From a virus: a stretch of DNA of 23,615 nucleotides. Numbering within the stretch: the stretch's first letter is position 1; each line of letters opens with the position of its first letter. The notes below the pieces were generated by a model. It ran no database searches. It worked only from the letters and a program-made list of their open reading frames with translations, and was not told the origin of the DNA. The DNA is taken from positions 1 through 23,615 of the IMG/VR virus record IMGVR_UViG_3300010413_000173; one strand, 5' to 3'. Both the position numbers and the translations under genes were made by a program. Below are positions 1-7,230 of this stretch, in pieces.

Positions 1-856
1 CTGATAAGATAGATGTTACAAGAAGGATAGGGGATGTTGCTGTATGGCCCTGAGAGGCAGGTGCCACAGAGAGGTTATGAGTTTGGGTTAGAGTTGGCGA
101 CTGCGAAGTAGTAAGGTGGCTACAACTAGCTAAAACCAAGCCAATAATCGCAGTAATTTCTGGACTTGAAGCTGTATGACTATGAAGTGCAGAAGCGGGG
201 ATAAGATTGTATATCTGCTCTAACGAGACGTTTTCACTGGTATGAGTGTGGTTCGCTTGAACGACAGTAAGAATATGAAGCTGTGTTGGAGTGGGGGTTT
301 GAGCTGTGTGAGCATGTAAGGCGTTGGCCACTGTAAGGTCGACGGCTCCGACTGCCATAGTAATCTGGGCAGCCATGACGCCCATAGAGACACCGTCTGA
401 GACGTTCCATATTCTGAATGTATATTGCGAGCCGCCTGCTGAGCCGCTACAGTCAACAGCCCACTGGTATTCTGACCAGTTGCCAAGTGACATACCAGCA
501 GGGGTGATATCATTAGCGCCTTCCCTTTCAAGTCCATCAACCCAAGTAGCTGTGGGTGAAGAAGATGTGCAACCGCGCTCAGTCGAGGTGACTAAACCGC
601 CATTAGTAAGAGTAGTTGACGCACTCCAAGTTAGTTCGCCAGTACCAGAAAGAGGATACCAAGTGCCTCCGTCCTTCTGCCACTCAAGTCGAATAACATC
701 GGCCCAACCACCCTTACCAGAGTTAACTAGGATTGCGCCAGCAACGATGATAGGATTAGATTTATTCCAACTGCCAACATCATTATCTTGTAGTGCTTGC
801 CACGACCTATTAGCGTCGGCAATCCTACTTCCGTCTAATACACCATCACCAGCCAT
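1..856 (-). CDS. Tail-fibre-like virion protein with His-rich 22-residue repeats, C-terminus off the left edge
   Basis: Translating the minus strand from the ATG at 854-856 gives 285 codons open to the window edge, so the gene is 3'-truncated. GGGAG lies just upstream and an in-frame TAG directly precedes the ATG, which fixes the start. Residues 1-175 are Trp/Gly/Ser/Thr-rich with a beta-sandwich look. From about residue 181 a 22-residue unit repeats: HAHTAQTP, HTHTSENV, HSHTASSP, HLTTSQSP, then a partial GHTATSP, each followed by a hydrophobic stretch such as LTQTHNLSV. HxHT-type repeats of this kind are common in phage tail fibres and virion spikes, where His pairs can bind metal. The start overlaps the upstream gene by 11 bases. 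Virion role is inferred from the repeats and the position at the end of the structural operon. I do not recognise the family. Confidence 0.8.
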   Translation of the reverse strand, partial: MAGDGVLDGSRIADANRSWQALQDNDVGSWNKSNPIIVAGAILVNSGKGGWADVIRLEWQKDGGTWYPLSGTGELTWSASTTLTNGGLVTSTERGCTSSSPTATWVDGLEREGANDITPAGMSLGNWSEYQWAVDCSGSAGGSQYTFRIWNVSDGVSMGVMAAQITMAVGAVDLTVANALHAHTAQTPTPTQLHILTVVQANHTHTSENVSLEQIYNLIPASALHSHTASSPEITAIIGLVLASCSHLTTSQSPTLTQTHNLSVAPASQGHTATSPILLVTSILS

Positions 857-1163
857 CTATACGCTCCCACCTTACATTACAAAAATCTTGGTCATGTATA
901 TCTGTGCCGTCGCTTGTTAAGCACGCAAAAGGCCAACCCAGAGAACAAGTTCCGTCGTAGTGCCTACATTGAATATACTCACAACATTTTCCGCACTGAA
1001 TACAGCGAGAAACTTTCTTGTACCAAACTCCGCCTTCCCTGCGGTAGATTTCTTCTATTCCTGCTAGGACAACAATCTTGCGTTCATCAGTCCAGTCTGG
1101 CAACCCCAAAACTGGACGCCCACAAAACTTTACAAAAAGCTGGAATAGTCTATCTCTAAGCAA
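846..1163 (-). CDS. Small Cys-rich protein with CxxCxxCC cluster (YkgJ-like)
   Basis: 105 residues from a TTG start. Around residues 54-61 it has CIQCGKCC, followed by CRHYDGTC, a later C, and C near the end. A CxxCxxCC cluster with further cysteines is the signature of the YkgJ/UPF0153 group of putative Zn- or Fe-chelating proteins, whose function is unsettled. No good Shine-Dalgarno precedes the TTG. The reading frame is the same as that of the 49-residue gene upstream, separated from it by the TAA at 1170-1172 and two codons, so expression by reinitiation or readthrough is conceivable. The TGA stop overlaps the start of the fibre-like gene. The cysteine cluster makes the frame convincing; the exact start is uncertain. 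Confidence 0.65.
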   Translation of the reverse strand: MLRDRLFQLFVKFCGRPVLGLPDWTDERKIVVLAGIEEIYRREGGVWYKKVSRCIQCGKCCEYIQCRHYDGTCSLGWPFACLTSDGTDIHDQDFCNVRWERIDGW

Positions 1164-1169
1164 TTCGTA

Positions 1170-1319
1170 TTAGAAACCTTTCTTAATAGCTTTATGTGTT
1201 CCACTATGCACAAACAGCGCGGCCTGTCTAACACCGCATTTTTGACACACATCTAGCTTTAGAATCTGGTTATATCGCCAAACATGCTCGCCAAGATTAC
1301 ATTCCTTCTTCTCGTTCAT
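1170..1319 (-). CDS. 49-residue zinc-ribbon-like protein
   Basis: Short ORF with an excellent ribosome binding site (AAAGGAG, then ACT before ATG). The product starts MNEKKECNLGEHVWRY and contains CQKC, so one Cys, one His and a CxxC pair could bind a metal in a single ribbon. It is basic at the C-terminus (HKAIKKGF). It follows the 45-residue membrane protein with its Shine-Dalgarno overlapping that gene's stop, typical of tight phage operons. Function unknown; a DNA- or RNA-binding mini-protein is one guess. Confidence 0.6.
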   Translation of the reverse strand: MNEKKECNLGEHVWRYNQILKLDVCQKCGVRQAALFVHSGTHKAIKKGF

Positions 1320-1328
1320 AGTTCTCCT

Positions 1329-1466
1329 TTATAAAGACAAACCAAACGAATCTCTAAGGTTTGCCACTCCCCACAAAATCAAAAGTCCGGGGAGGGCAAC
1401 AAGAACTCCGAAAACAAACAGGAACTTTGTAACCACGTCTACAGTACGACGAAGAATGCCTTCCAT
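1329..1466 (-). CDS. 45-residue single-span membrane protein
   Basis: The product begins MEGILRRTVDVVTKF and then has one hydrophobic segment, about residues 15-35 (FLFVFGVLVALPGLLILWGV), ending in a short polar tail. Positive residues before the segment suggest N-in topology. The Shine-Dalgarno is weak: GGTGGGA followed by a run of ten Ts. The stop is overlapped by the ribosome binding site of the next gene. Small membrane proteins in late phage operons can be holin-like or superinfection-exclusion factors, but nothing here decides between them. Confidence 0.55.
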   Translation of the reverse strand: MEGILRRTVDVVTKFLFVFGVLVALPGLLILWGVANLRDSFGLSL

Positions 1467-1509
1467 ACAAAAAAAAAATCCCACCCGCCCGTCCAACTCA
1501 AATTAAGAG

Positions 1510-1884
1510 TTATGTAGGGTCGCCAATCTCCATCTTCCATGCAGGAATGTTAACTTTGTTCCCGGATGTAAGTGATTGCGTGGTGCAAGTTGTCACATAG
1601 AGCAACCGAGTACCATCAACTAGAGCCACATGCTGAGCACTTCCAGTAGAATCTACAGCCACAGAGTTGAATGCGTTAACAGTCAACTTTCTCCCCCCAG
1701 ATGAACCACTGGTAGGACCAGTAAAGTTAGCAGACGTGAAGGCTGTAGCCGCTAAAGCATAGGAAGTAATCGCGTGCGAGCGTGTAGTCGGTTGCGAAGA
1801 ACATACAGTAATTTGTCCAGACGTGGCAGACTTGATGATTGCCCAAGCTCCATCTAAGACATCGTTGTGAACGCTTTTAGCCAT
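1510..1884 (-). CDS. Hypothetical virion-type protein, 124 aa
   Basis: Begins MAKSVHNDVLDGAWAIIKSA and is rich in Thr, Ser, Ala and Val with alternating hydrophobic residues, as in beta-rich capsid or tail accessory proteins. The N-terminal pattern (HNDVLDGA, then CSSQPTT) resembles small proteins found beside head or tail genes in many siphoviral and podoviral genomes, from memory. GGGAG lies 10 bases before the ATG. The gap to the upstream gene is only 6 bases. No catalytic motif is visible. A structural role is inferred from composition and position. Confidence 0.7.
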   Translation of the reverse strand: MAKSVHNDVLDGAWAIIKSATSGQITVCSSQPTTRSHAITSYALAATAFTSANFTGPTSGSSGGRKLTVNAFNSVAVDSTGSAQHVALVDGTRLLYVTTCTTQSLTSGNKVNIPAWKMEIGDPT

Positions 1885-1890
1885 TTTCGT

Positions 1891-2709
1891 TTATCTCCCA
1901 AATTTATTATGAAAAGTCACATAGTCAGGATATAAGGGTTTTCCCTGAGTAAATTTTAAATATGTTTCATCTCCGTTCATGTAAGCGAACTCAATCCACT
2001 TACGCTTGATATGCCAAACTAGTGGGTCAGGTTGGTCCACTTCCCGTGTATCTCGTACAACCCACTCATTAATCAATTCTTCAATAGTTTCTTGTGCAGG
2101 GGCCACTTCCCACTCATCACTTGGTCCGACGGCGTGTTCCATCTCGGTACAACCGCGCTTGAGAATGACCTTAACGTCTTTACCTAAATATGGGTCGTTA
2201 TCTACAGCCTCTCGAACTGCAAGATAACATTCTTCTCCATTCTCTAGCCCAATGTTATAAAAGTAGCCGCCATACAAGCCATGTACAGTAGTTCTTACCT
2301 CTATACCGCATTTCGATGGCCTGCCTAGTTTTTTCTGTAAGTCATCAAGAGCAAATAGTTGGATTAAAGTTTTAGGTCTAACAACAACCTTATAACAGTT
2401 TTGACAACCTGAAGGCACAAAAGGCTTCCCGCCCTTAAAATATTTACTCATATTGAGCGACACAATATTAAACATTATGTTAGTCCAAGTGAAACAATCT
2501 AACCCCGCGTGGCCATTGTGGACCCAAGGCGTTTCAATCGCAAACTGCTTCTGTCGAGCTCTGAGTTTGCCGTTGTCTTGAACTATCCAACCCCCACTAT
2601 CAAGGAGGGGCTTTAACCAAGTATAGACATCATGCCCTATCAACCAGTCGTAAAAACTTCCGTCAAACTCTTCTTTGTCCTGCGCCGTCCCTTCTATAAT
2701 ATCGACCAT
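1891..2709 (-). CDS. Hypothetical phage protein, 272 aa
   Basis: A full-length, well-behaved ORF with an even amino-acid mix and many aromatic residues. Its ATG directly follows the TAA of the small basic gene (TAAATG) and GGAAGGGAT provides the Shine-Dalgarno. Visible features are a CQNC pair near residue 103-106, the segment GLYGGYFYNIGLENGEE in the middle, an acidic region near residues 200-220, and a basic/aromatic C-terminus. I do not recognise the family. The CxxC pair is too little to claim a metal site. Confidence 0.7.
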   Translation of the reverse strand: MVDIIEGTAQDKEEFDGSFYDWLIGHDVYTWLKPLLDSGGWIVQDNGKLRARQKQFAIETPWVHNGHAGLDCFTWTNIMFNIVSLNMSKYFKGGKPFVPSGCQNCYKVVVRPKTLIQLFALDDLQKKLGRPSKCGIEVRTTVHGLYGGYFYNIGLENGEECYLAVREAVDNDPYLGKDVKVILKRGCTEMEHAVGPSDEWEVAPAQETIEELINEWVVRDTREVDQPDPLVWHIKRKWIEFAYMNGDETYLKFTQGKPLYPDYVTFHNKFGR

Positions 2710-2868
2710 TTATCCCTTCCTTTTGGGTACTTTATAACCTTTCTTTCTAGCGTGAGCCAAATTCCTAGCTGTTTGCGCCCCCTTGGCTTTTTTGGTTGTT
2801 TTGTGACAAGAAACCTTCTTGCCTGAATCTCTCTCGTAGAGTCATTTACCTTTCCTAATAACCGGCAT
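2710..2868 (-). pseudogene. Small basic gene with an in-frame UGA at codon 9
   Basis: A near-ideal ribosome binding site (TAGGAGGTAGAT) precedes an ATG that encodes MPVIRKGK and then hits TGA at 2842-2844. The same frame continues without another stop for 43 codons, LYERDSGKKVSCHKT and then a Lys/Arg-rich tail ending VPKRKG, to a TAA that abuts the next ATG. Reading the TGA as Trp gives a 52-residue basic protein of the kind common in phage head operons. TGA serves as a normal stop at several other genes here (846-1163, 6002-7198, 18565-19494) and tryptophans elsewhere are TGG, so general recoding is unlikely. A TGG-to-TGA mutation, a sequencing error, or UGA-C readthrough remain possible. 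Confidence 0.6.
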
Positions 2869-2880
2869 ATCTACCTCCTA

Positions 2881-3378
2881 CTAAGCCCTGACCAACTCCA
2901 CGTTCCAACTCGACTTCAAATAGGGTTTGAGCAAAAAATCAATGTATAAATATTCTGGAACATCACGCTTGCCAGTTCTGGCATACTCAATCTCAATTAC
3001 ATCAACCTTCTCACGTATAACATTACCAGTTTGAGATAAGTCTGGAGCTGGATTGCCACCAGACAAATAGCGTAAAGCAATCTCTGCCTGAGCCTGTTTT
3101 ACACGCAAGGGTACCGCCGTAGCGGAAACATAATAGTTATTCTGGTCTGTAACATCACGTCTAGGCCATTCTAAGCCCTGTGTAGAGGTTGTTTTTAACC
3201 CACGCCAAGGAAGTGTTTCCATGTAACGCGCCGCGCGTATCAGATGGCCTTCGAGAGTCGAGCTAGGTCCTCCCCATGTCGTAATTCCTATCTCGTCAAA
3301 GTACGCACTGGCACTAGCCAAAGACATATACGAATTACTACTTGCCATTGAAGTTCCGTCTTCTACAACAATAGTCAT
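2881..3378 (-). CDS. Head-completion / DnaT-like phage protein
   Basis: 165 residues starting MTIVVEDGTSMASSNSYMSL, then SASAYFDE, HLIRAARYME, PWRG and LEWPRRDV. This order (VEDGT, NSY, ASAYF, LIRAARY, W, WPR) is the pattern of the phage family annotated as putative DnaT-like ssDNA-binding protein, which in practice sits among head-tail connector genes. An AGAGGA ribosome site lies about 8 bases before the ATG, and the TAA of the upstream gene abuts it. The position downstream of the portal and capsid genes fits a neck or completion role; the DnaT-like name is historical. Confidence 0.75.
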   Translation of the reverse strand: MTIVVEDGTSMASSNSYMSLASASAYFDEIGITTWGGPSSTLEGHLIRAARYMETLPWRGLKTTSTQGLEWPRRDVTDQNNYYVSATAVPLRVKQAQAEIALRYLSGGNPAPDLSQTGNVIREKVDVIEIEYARTGKRDVPEYLYIDFLLKPYLKSSWNVELVRA

Positions 3379-3516
3379 TTAGAACATCCTCTTCATGCCA
3401 GAGCGTCTGTCTTTTGGGTTTGGAGCTGTGCCTTTGCGTTTAGACAAACGTTCACTCTTGTGTTTTTTCGGACCCGACTTTTTCTTCTTTTTGCTGGTCT
3501 TGTTCTTGTTAGCCAT
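3379..3516 (-). CDS. 45-residue Lys/Arg-rich protein
   Basis: The product begins MANKNKTSKKKKKSGPKKHK and ends DRRSGMKRMF; roughly 40% of residues are Lys or Arg. AAGGGA precedes the ATG by about 7 bases, and the stop abuts the start of the DnaT-like gene (TAAATG). Very basic mini-proteins are frequent in phage head operons, where they may neutralise or organise DNA, but no specific family is recognisable. An alternative longer frame across this stretch (3393-3599) lacks a ribosome site and overlaps the acetyltransferase gene. Confidence 0.6.
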   Translation of the reverse strand: MANKNKTSKKKKKSGPKKHKSERLSKRKGTAPNPKDRRSGMKRMF

Positions 3517-3525
3517 CTGCGTCCC

Positions 3526-4041
3526 TTAAAGGCCGGTTTTGGCATCCCTAGACAAATCGCGCTTAATCCAGTTATAGTTTTGGATTTTCGCAGGCACACC
3601 CCAAGCTGTCATGTTGTCTGGCACATCTTTGGTGACGACACTCCCGGCCCCCACAAAAGAATTTCGTCCTAGCACAACACCACACACTATGGTTGCATTT
3701 GCACCCACGGCCGCCCCGTCCTTCACTACTGTTTTCTCATACCGTCCACGACGAAAGGTACGAGGACGCTTAACATTCGTAAATGTTGCGTTCGGGCCGA
3801 CAAATACATTATCGCCTAAAATAACTCCATCAAAAAGAAAAACCCCGTTTTGGATTCGGCAGTTGTCACCTACAACAACGGTTGAAGCAATAAAACAACC
3901 TTGTCCAATAGAGCAGTTCTTGCCAATTTTTGCCCCAGACATAATATGCGTCCAACGCCATACCTTTGTACCGTCTCCCAAACTACATCCGGGTTCAACA
4001 TCCGCTAGTCTATGGATAAACACGGGGGCTTTACTATCCAT
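3526..4041 (-). CDS. wlbB: Left-handed beta-helix N-acetyltransferase (WlbB/WbpD-like)
   Basis: 171 residues made almost entirely of hexapeptide repeats: FIHRLADVEPGCSLGDGT, then HIMSGAKIGKNCSIGQ, then VGANATIVCGVVLG and FVGAGSVVTKDV. This matches WbpD/WlbB, the trimeric acetyl-CoA enzymes that N-acetylate the 3-amino group of UDP-2-acetamido-3-amino-2,3-dideoxyglucuronate in making di-N-acetylated uronic acids of O-antigen; FdtC-type enzymes are close relatives. The ATG at 4041 is preferred over the TTG one codon earlier because GGAGG lies 8 bases before it. A WlbA-like dehydrogenase lies 0.9 kb upstream, supporting the pathway assignment. No aminotransferase (WbpE/WlbC) is in the window, so the host or another phage region must supply it. 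Confidence 0.85.
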   Translation of the reverse strand: MDSKAPVFIHRLADVEPGCSLGDGTKVWRWTHIMSGAKIGKNCSIGQGCFIASTVVVGDNCRIQNGVFLFDGVILGDNVFVGPNATFTNVKRPRTFRRGRYEKTVVKDGAAVGANATIVCGVVLGRNSFVGAGSVVTKDVPDNMTAWGVPAKIQNYNWIKRDLSRDAKTGL

Positions 4042-4264
4042 CAAGTCTTCCTCCAGTTGTCAAGAAAGTACCTGTGTTTTCCAGTCGTTTAACGGCCTCT
4101 CTAAGTTTACGATTGCCAATCATACCATACACAGCCCAAGCCACAGCAGACGCGATGTCATCGGCCAGTTCTTGGTCCATAAAACCGAGTAGCTCTGTAT
4201 CAATCCGAATTTCACCTGTTACCCCATTAACATCTTCAATCATCACAGTAATTTTCTCGTTCAT
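4034..4264 (-). CDS. Hypothetical protein, 76 aa
   Basis: Starts MNEKITVMIEDVNGVTGEIRI with AAGGAGTAGTT before the ATG, a strong ribosome site that overlaps the stop of the upstream gene. The N-terminal third looks like beta-strands, the rest like amphipathic helices (ADDIASAVAWAVYGMI). Its last bases overlap the start of the acetyltransferase gene by 8, indicating translational coupling. No family recognised. Confidence 0.65.
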   Translation of the reverse strand: MNEKITVMIEDVNGVTGEIRIDTELLGFMDQELADDIASAVAWAVYGMIGNRKLREAVKRLENTGTFLTTGGRLDG

Positions 4265-4266
4265 AA

Positions 4267-4662
4267 CTACTCCTTTTCGACAAGCTTCTTCAGGAGTCCG
4301 ACAATCTCCTGTTGTTGCTTAGCTATAAAATGCAGAAGTTCTTTAACTTCTGTCTTATCTAACTCTGACTGTTCTTCGACAGGATCACGTTCTGAGTACT
4401 CGATGGCCTTGAGAGCAAAAATCTCCCACTCCTCTCTGACGCTTGACCAAATACGACAATAATCCTCGTGTGAAATCTGCTTTCCGTATTTTAGGCTTAG
4501 CAGGTAACGTTCAAACTCCTCAAGTTCTTCCTCAAAATCTTGACTTTCGATAGAGTTGTCTCGTCCCATAGAAAGAAACGGCTCGCGGCATTTACGCCAT
4601 TTCCTCGCCATCTCGCGGAGGTCTTCCTGTAGAAGGTCCACCGGACGTTTCTCGTTCTTCAT
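4267..4662 (-). CDS. Hypothetical acidic helical protein, 131 aa
   Basis: Strongly charged and predicted helical throughout, with an acidic run (FEEELEEFERYLLSL) near residue 43 and a C-terminal amphipathic segment (LHFIAKQQQEIVGLLKKLV) that could form a coiled coil. The given ATG overlaps the upstream gene by 71 bases and has no Shine-Dalgarno. An ATG at 4611 (MARKWRK) would reduce the overlap to 20 bases and may be the true start. The stop is embedded in the ribosome site of the next gene. Function unknown. Confidence 0.6.
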   Translation of the reverse strand: MKNEKRPVDLLQEDLREMARKWRKCREPFLSMGRDNSIESQDFEEELEEFERYLLSLKYGKQISHEDYCRIWSSVREEWEIFALKAIEYSERDPVEEQSELDKTEVKELLHFIAKQQQEIVGLLKKLVEKE

Positions 4663-4993
4663 ACGTTGACAAGTCCCAAAACCAATACTGTTTCTCGCGT
4701 GGAGTAACAGGGTAGGCCATTAACATTTCAACCTTGTACGATCCGCACCTCGGACAGGTAACAAAACGCCCCAGCACGCCGCCATTTGCAACATCCTCTC
4801 CGTCGTGCATTCGTCCTAGGGGAGTTACCCAACGTTCGGGGGTGCCATAGTCATTCACACAACCATTAGCACATTCAAACGCTATAACCTGTATCTCTGT
4901 ATGGAACCGTGCAAAATGTACAAACTCTCCTAAACAACCACGTTTTAAATCAATAAAAGCAGGAGTTTTTACATATGTCTGATTGTCTCGCAT
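4592..4993 (-). CDS. Zinc-ribbon-like hypothetical protein, 133 aa
   Basis: Contains CANGC at about residue 41 and CPRCGSYKVE at about residue 80, a spacing that could form a four-cysteine zinc ribbon. Aromatic and acidic residues dominate elsewhere. The ATG lies inside the end of the WlbA-like gene (25-base overlap), consistent with coupled translation, and there is no convincing Shine-Dalgarno. The tail (STGRPPRDGEEMA) is polar and probably disordered. No enzymatic motif is seen. Confidence 0.65.
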   Translation of the reverse strand: MRDNQTYVKTPAFIDLKRGCLGEFVHFARFHTEIQVIAFECANGCVNDYGTPERWVTPLGRMHDGEDVANGGVLGRFVTCPRCGSYKVEMLMAYPVTPREKQYWFWDLSTYEERETSGGPSTGRPPRDGEEMA

Positions 4994-5805
4994 AACATCA
5001 CACTGGGCGTAGCATCGTCTAGGACGAAACCTTCGCCTGCAAGTATTTTCTTGTATGAGATTGTATGCAAATCTGTAAAATTCCCCGTAAAATCAATACG
5101 TTCTCCGTCGATAATAATCTCCCGACACACATTGTGAGCGGACTCGACAGAGAGGTCAAAGGTTACATCAGCATTGGGAGTAACAAAACTACCCGCTACA
5201 CGTTCAAGTTTCTTGTGCGTTAGTTTAACGTCCCGAAAGTCTGAACCAAACAACCACAAAAGTAAGTCAAACATGTGGATGCCAATGTTTGTAGCAAGCC
5301 CCCCAGACTGTCGAATATCGTTTTTCCAAGACCTAAAATACCAAGGCCCACGCGGAGTATGATACTGCAAATGCACTTTGTGGTTAGTAGTAACCTCGTC
5401 TTTCACCTTCATCAGCTCGGGTTTAAGTCTTGACTGTAGAATTGTGTATACTGTCTTACCAGTCTCAGCCTCACAGTTCTTCAAACGACAGATATCGTTG
5501 TATGTCAAAACGACAGGCTTCTCGCAGATAACGTTAGCACTGTTTCTTAGTCCCACTAAGCACTGTTCATAGTGATGTACATTGGGAGAGCATATAACAA
5601 AATAATCAGGCTGAACATACATGCACTCCCTGTAGAATGCCCCCAAACCCGTAAAAAATGCACACTCTAGATTGTAGGAATCTAGGATGCCAACAGAATC
5701 GTGGGGGTCCATCGCCACTACAACAGCTCCATCACACTCGCTAATGGCACGTAAGTGACGTGGAGCTACATACCCAGCAACTCCAGTGATAGCAAACGTT
5801 AACAT
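4969..5805 (-). CDS. wlbA: UDP-GlcNAcA 3-dehydrogenase-like oxidoreductase (Gfo/Idh/MocA family)
   Basis: 278 residues matching WlbA/WbpB closely: an N-terminal Rossmann start (FAITGVAGYVAPRHLRAI), DPHDSVGILDSYN, ICSPNVHHYEQC, the CEKPVVL motif with the family lysine, then GGLATNIGIHMFDLLLWLFG containing the active-site D and H of the family, and FTDLHTISY plus LDDATPSV near the end. WlbA/WbpB oxidises the 3-position of UDP-N-acetylglucosaminuronate using NAD as a step toward 2,3-diacetamido uronic acids. The protein is shorter than typical 310-350-residue homologues, mostly through trimmed loops. It starts within a few bases of the preceding stop. With the WlbB-like enzyme and a GT2 gene nearby it suggests phage-directed change of a surface sugar. 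Confidence 0.9.
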   Translation of the reverse strand: MLTFAITGVAGYVAPRHLRAISECDGAVVVAMDPHDSVGILDSYNLECAFFTGLGAFYRECMYVQPDYFVICSPNVHHYEQCLVGLRNSANVICEKPVVLTYNDICRLKNCEAETGKTVYTILQSRLKPELMKVKDEVTTNHKVHLQYHTPRGPWYFRSWKNDIRQSGGLATNIGIHMFDLLLWLFGSDFRDVKLTHKKLERVAGSFVTPNADVTFDLSVESAHNVCREIIIDGERIDFTGNFTDLHTISYKKILAGEGFVLDDATPSVMLCETIRHM

Positions 5806-6005
5806 AGTTTCTTGTAATGTTCAATATTTCTATGGATGAACTCTCTCCGTTTCATCCAAGCATCTATTAGACGCACAAGCATTTCTGTAAGGTCACTCGC
5901 GTCCTCTTCATCAAAGAGTTCCTTCGACAACCCAACGTAGCCAGTTAGTCCTTTGTCATTTTCAAAGTCTACAACGTGGAACAACTCCTCTTTTATACAT
6001 GTCAA
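5799..6005 (-). CDS. Hypothetical protein, 68 aa
   Basis: Small acidic helical protein (FDEEDASDLTEMLVRLIDAW, then a basic helix ending HYKKLC). The TTG start overlaps the TGA stop of the glycosyltransferase gene (TTTGACA), and GAGGTGA upstream serves as Shine-Dalgarno. An ATG at 6000 is in a different frame. Its stop overlaps the region just before the WlbA-like ATG. The tight coupling argues that it is translated. No family recognised. Confidence 0.6.
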   Translation of the reverse strand: MTCIKEELFHVVDFENDKGLTGYVGLSKELFDEEDASDLTEMLVRLIDAWMKRREFIHRNIEHYKKLC

Positions 6006-7198
6006 ACCGTCACCTCACGAATATCCAGTCTATGCTTTTGACTGTTAACATCTTCCAGCTCTGGGACCTCTTCAATCAAGTGAGGCAAGCCGATAACGTT
6101 AAGATTCATCTTAAGTTCGTGCTTTAGTTCATCCCCAGCAGAAGCCATACGTTGTCTAACAGCCTGCCAACACCGCATCCCTTCCTCTAAGCTAGCTATA
6201 CACAGACGGTACAGATTAAGCGTTAAAACATCGTCTGTCAAACTGAAATAGAATTGCCCGCCCTTTTTCGCGGGGTTCTCTGACATCTCCCTAAAACCAG
6301 AGAGGTAGCGTCTAGAACCTTCAGCCATCAGGGCATTGTTTTTTGTCATGGCCCCAATGTCGGACATGGCGGATGCCAAGTCCGGGTCGTTCGGTTTGTC
6401 AGCTAGTGCCTCTTTAAGCAGGTTCTCGGCTTTCTCCAGTTCACCGGTTTCTTGATAGTTTCTCACCATCGTGAAGAAGATGGTTGAGTTGTAGCGCTCA
6501 GGAGGTATCTCGTGCCGAAGTGATAGATACCGCTCTCCCCAATAACGACTCTTGTCTTGAAAACCGTGGTGCCCGTAGAGCTGACATAGATAAAACGGCA
6601 CGTCTCTGTTATCAGGGTTATCCCGCATTTCTTTAAAAAGCAACCCTTTAGTACGAAAGAACTTACGTCGCATCTGTGCCGGGGTGAGGTCGTACCCGTG
6701 GTGGCTAATGAAAAAGAAGTGATTGAGAACGCAGGCTCCCTCGAACCGGGGCTGGTTATGAATCATGTTAACGTACTGAATAGTTCCCCGCTTAAACATA
6801 CGCGCGGAGTTACACGTCATCGCACAACGTCCCTGCTGAAAGTCCTTAACAATAAGAGCTACTGCCTTGAAGTCAGCCCCGTCCACATCCGTTTTCATCC
6901 ACTGAATAAAGTCCTCTTTTCTGTAGTTAGGAGATTTGACTAACCGCTCGTCGGCATCAATTATTAAAACCCAATCACCTGTAGCATACCCAATAGACTG
7001 ATTTCTATGTAAGGAAAAGTTCTTTTGCCAAGGATGATGGTAAACCTTTGCACCGTACAACTCGGCAATCATGGGGGTCCTGTCCTTCGAACCCGTATCA
7101 ACGACAATTATTTCATCAACGACATCCTGTAAAGATTCAAGGACCTTGGGCATATGAGCCTCTTCGTCCTTAACCATCATACATGCTGATATTTTCAA
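6002..7198 (-). CDS. GT2 glycosyltransferase with C-terminal helical repeats
   Basis: 398 residues from a TTG start with AAAGGAG 5 bases before it. Residues 1-85 are a classic GT-A domain: ISACMMVKDEEAHMPKVLES, EIIVVDTGSKDRT, and the metal/nucleotide-binding DAD in VLIIDADER. The mid-region has MFKRGTIQYVNMIHNQ, typical of family 2 transferases. From about residue 190 the protein is alpha-helical with a TPR-like segment (ETGELEKAENLLKEALADKP). This architecture is shared by bacterial enzymes that glycosylate polysaccharide or peptide acceptors; the donor sugar cannot be read from sequence. It lies upstream of the WlbA/WlbB-like genes on the same strand and probably uses or accompanies their product, modifying host LPS or the phage's own virion. 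Confidence 0.85.
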   Translation of the reverse strand: MKISACMMVKDEEAHMPKVLESLQDVVDEIIVVDTGSKDRTPMIAELYGAKVYHHPWQKNFSLHRNQSIGYATGDWVLIIDADERLVKSPNYRKEDFIQWMKTDVDGADFKAVALIVKDFQQGRCAMTCNSARMFKRGTIQYVNMIHNQPRFEGACVLNHFFFISHHGYDLTPAQMRRKFFRTKGLLFKEMRDNPDNRDVPFYLCQLYGHHGFQDKSRYWGERYLSLRHEIPPERYNSTIFFTMVRNYQETGELEKAENLLKEALADKPNDPDLASAMSDIGAMTKNNALMAEGSRRYLSGFREMSENPAKKGGQFYFSLTDDVLTLNLYRLCIASLEEGMRCWQAVRQRMASAGDELKHELKMNLNVIGLPHLIEEVPELEDVNSQKHRLDIREVTV

Positions 7199-7230
7199 AA
7201 TTGCTCCTTTATTATTTTATAAACAGAGAT

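Noticed and set aside
324-920. 198-codon plus-strand frame
   Set aside because: Antisense to the fibre-like gene, which has a ribosome site, coupled start and clear peptide repeats.
2842-2844. General UGA-to-Trp recoding of the phage
   Set aside because: Trp codons elsewhere are TGG, and TGA ends several genes (846, 6002, 18565) with proper overlaps; one in-frame UGA is not enough.
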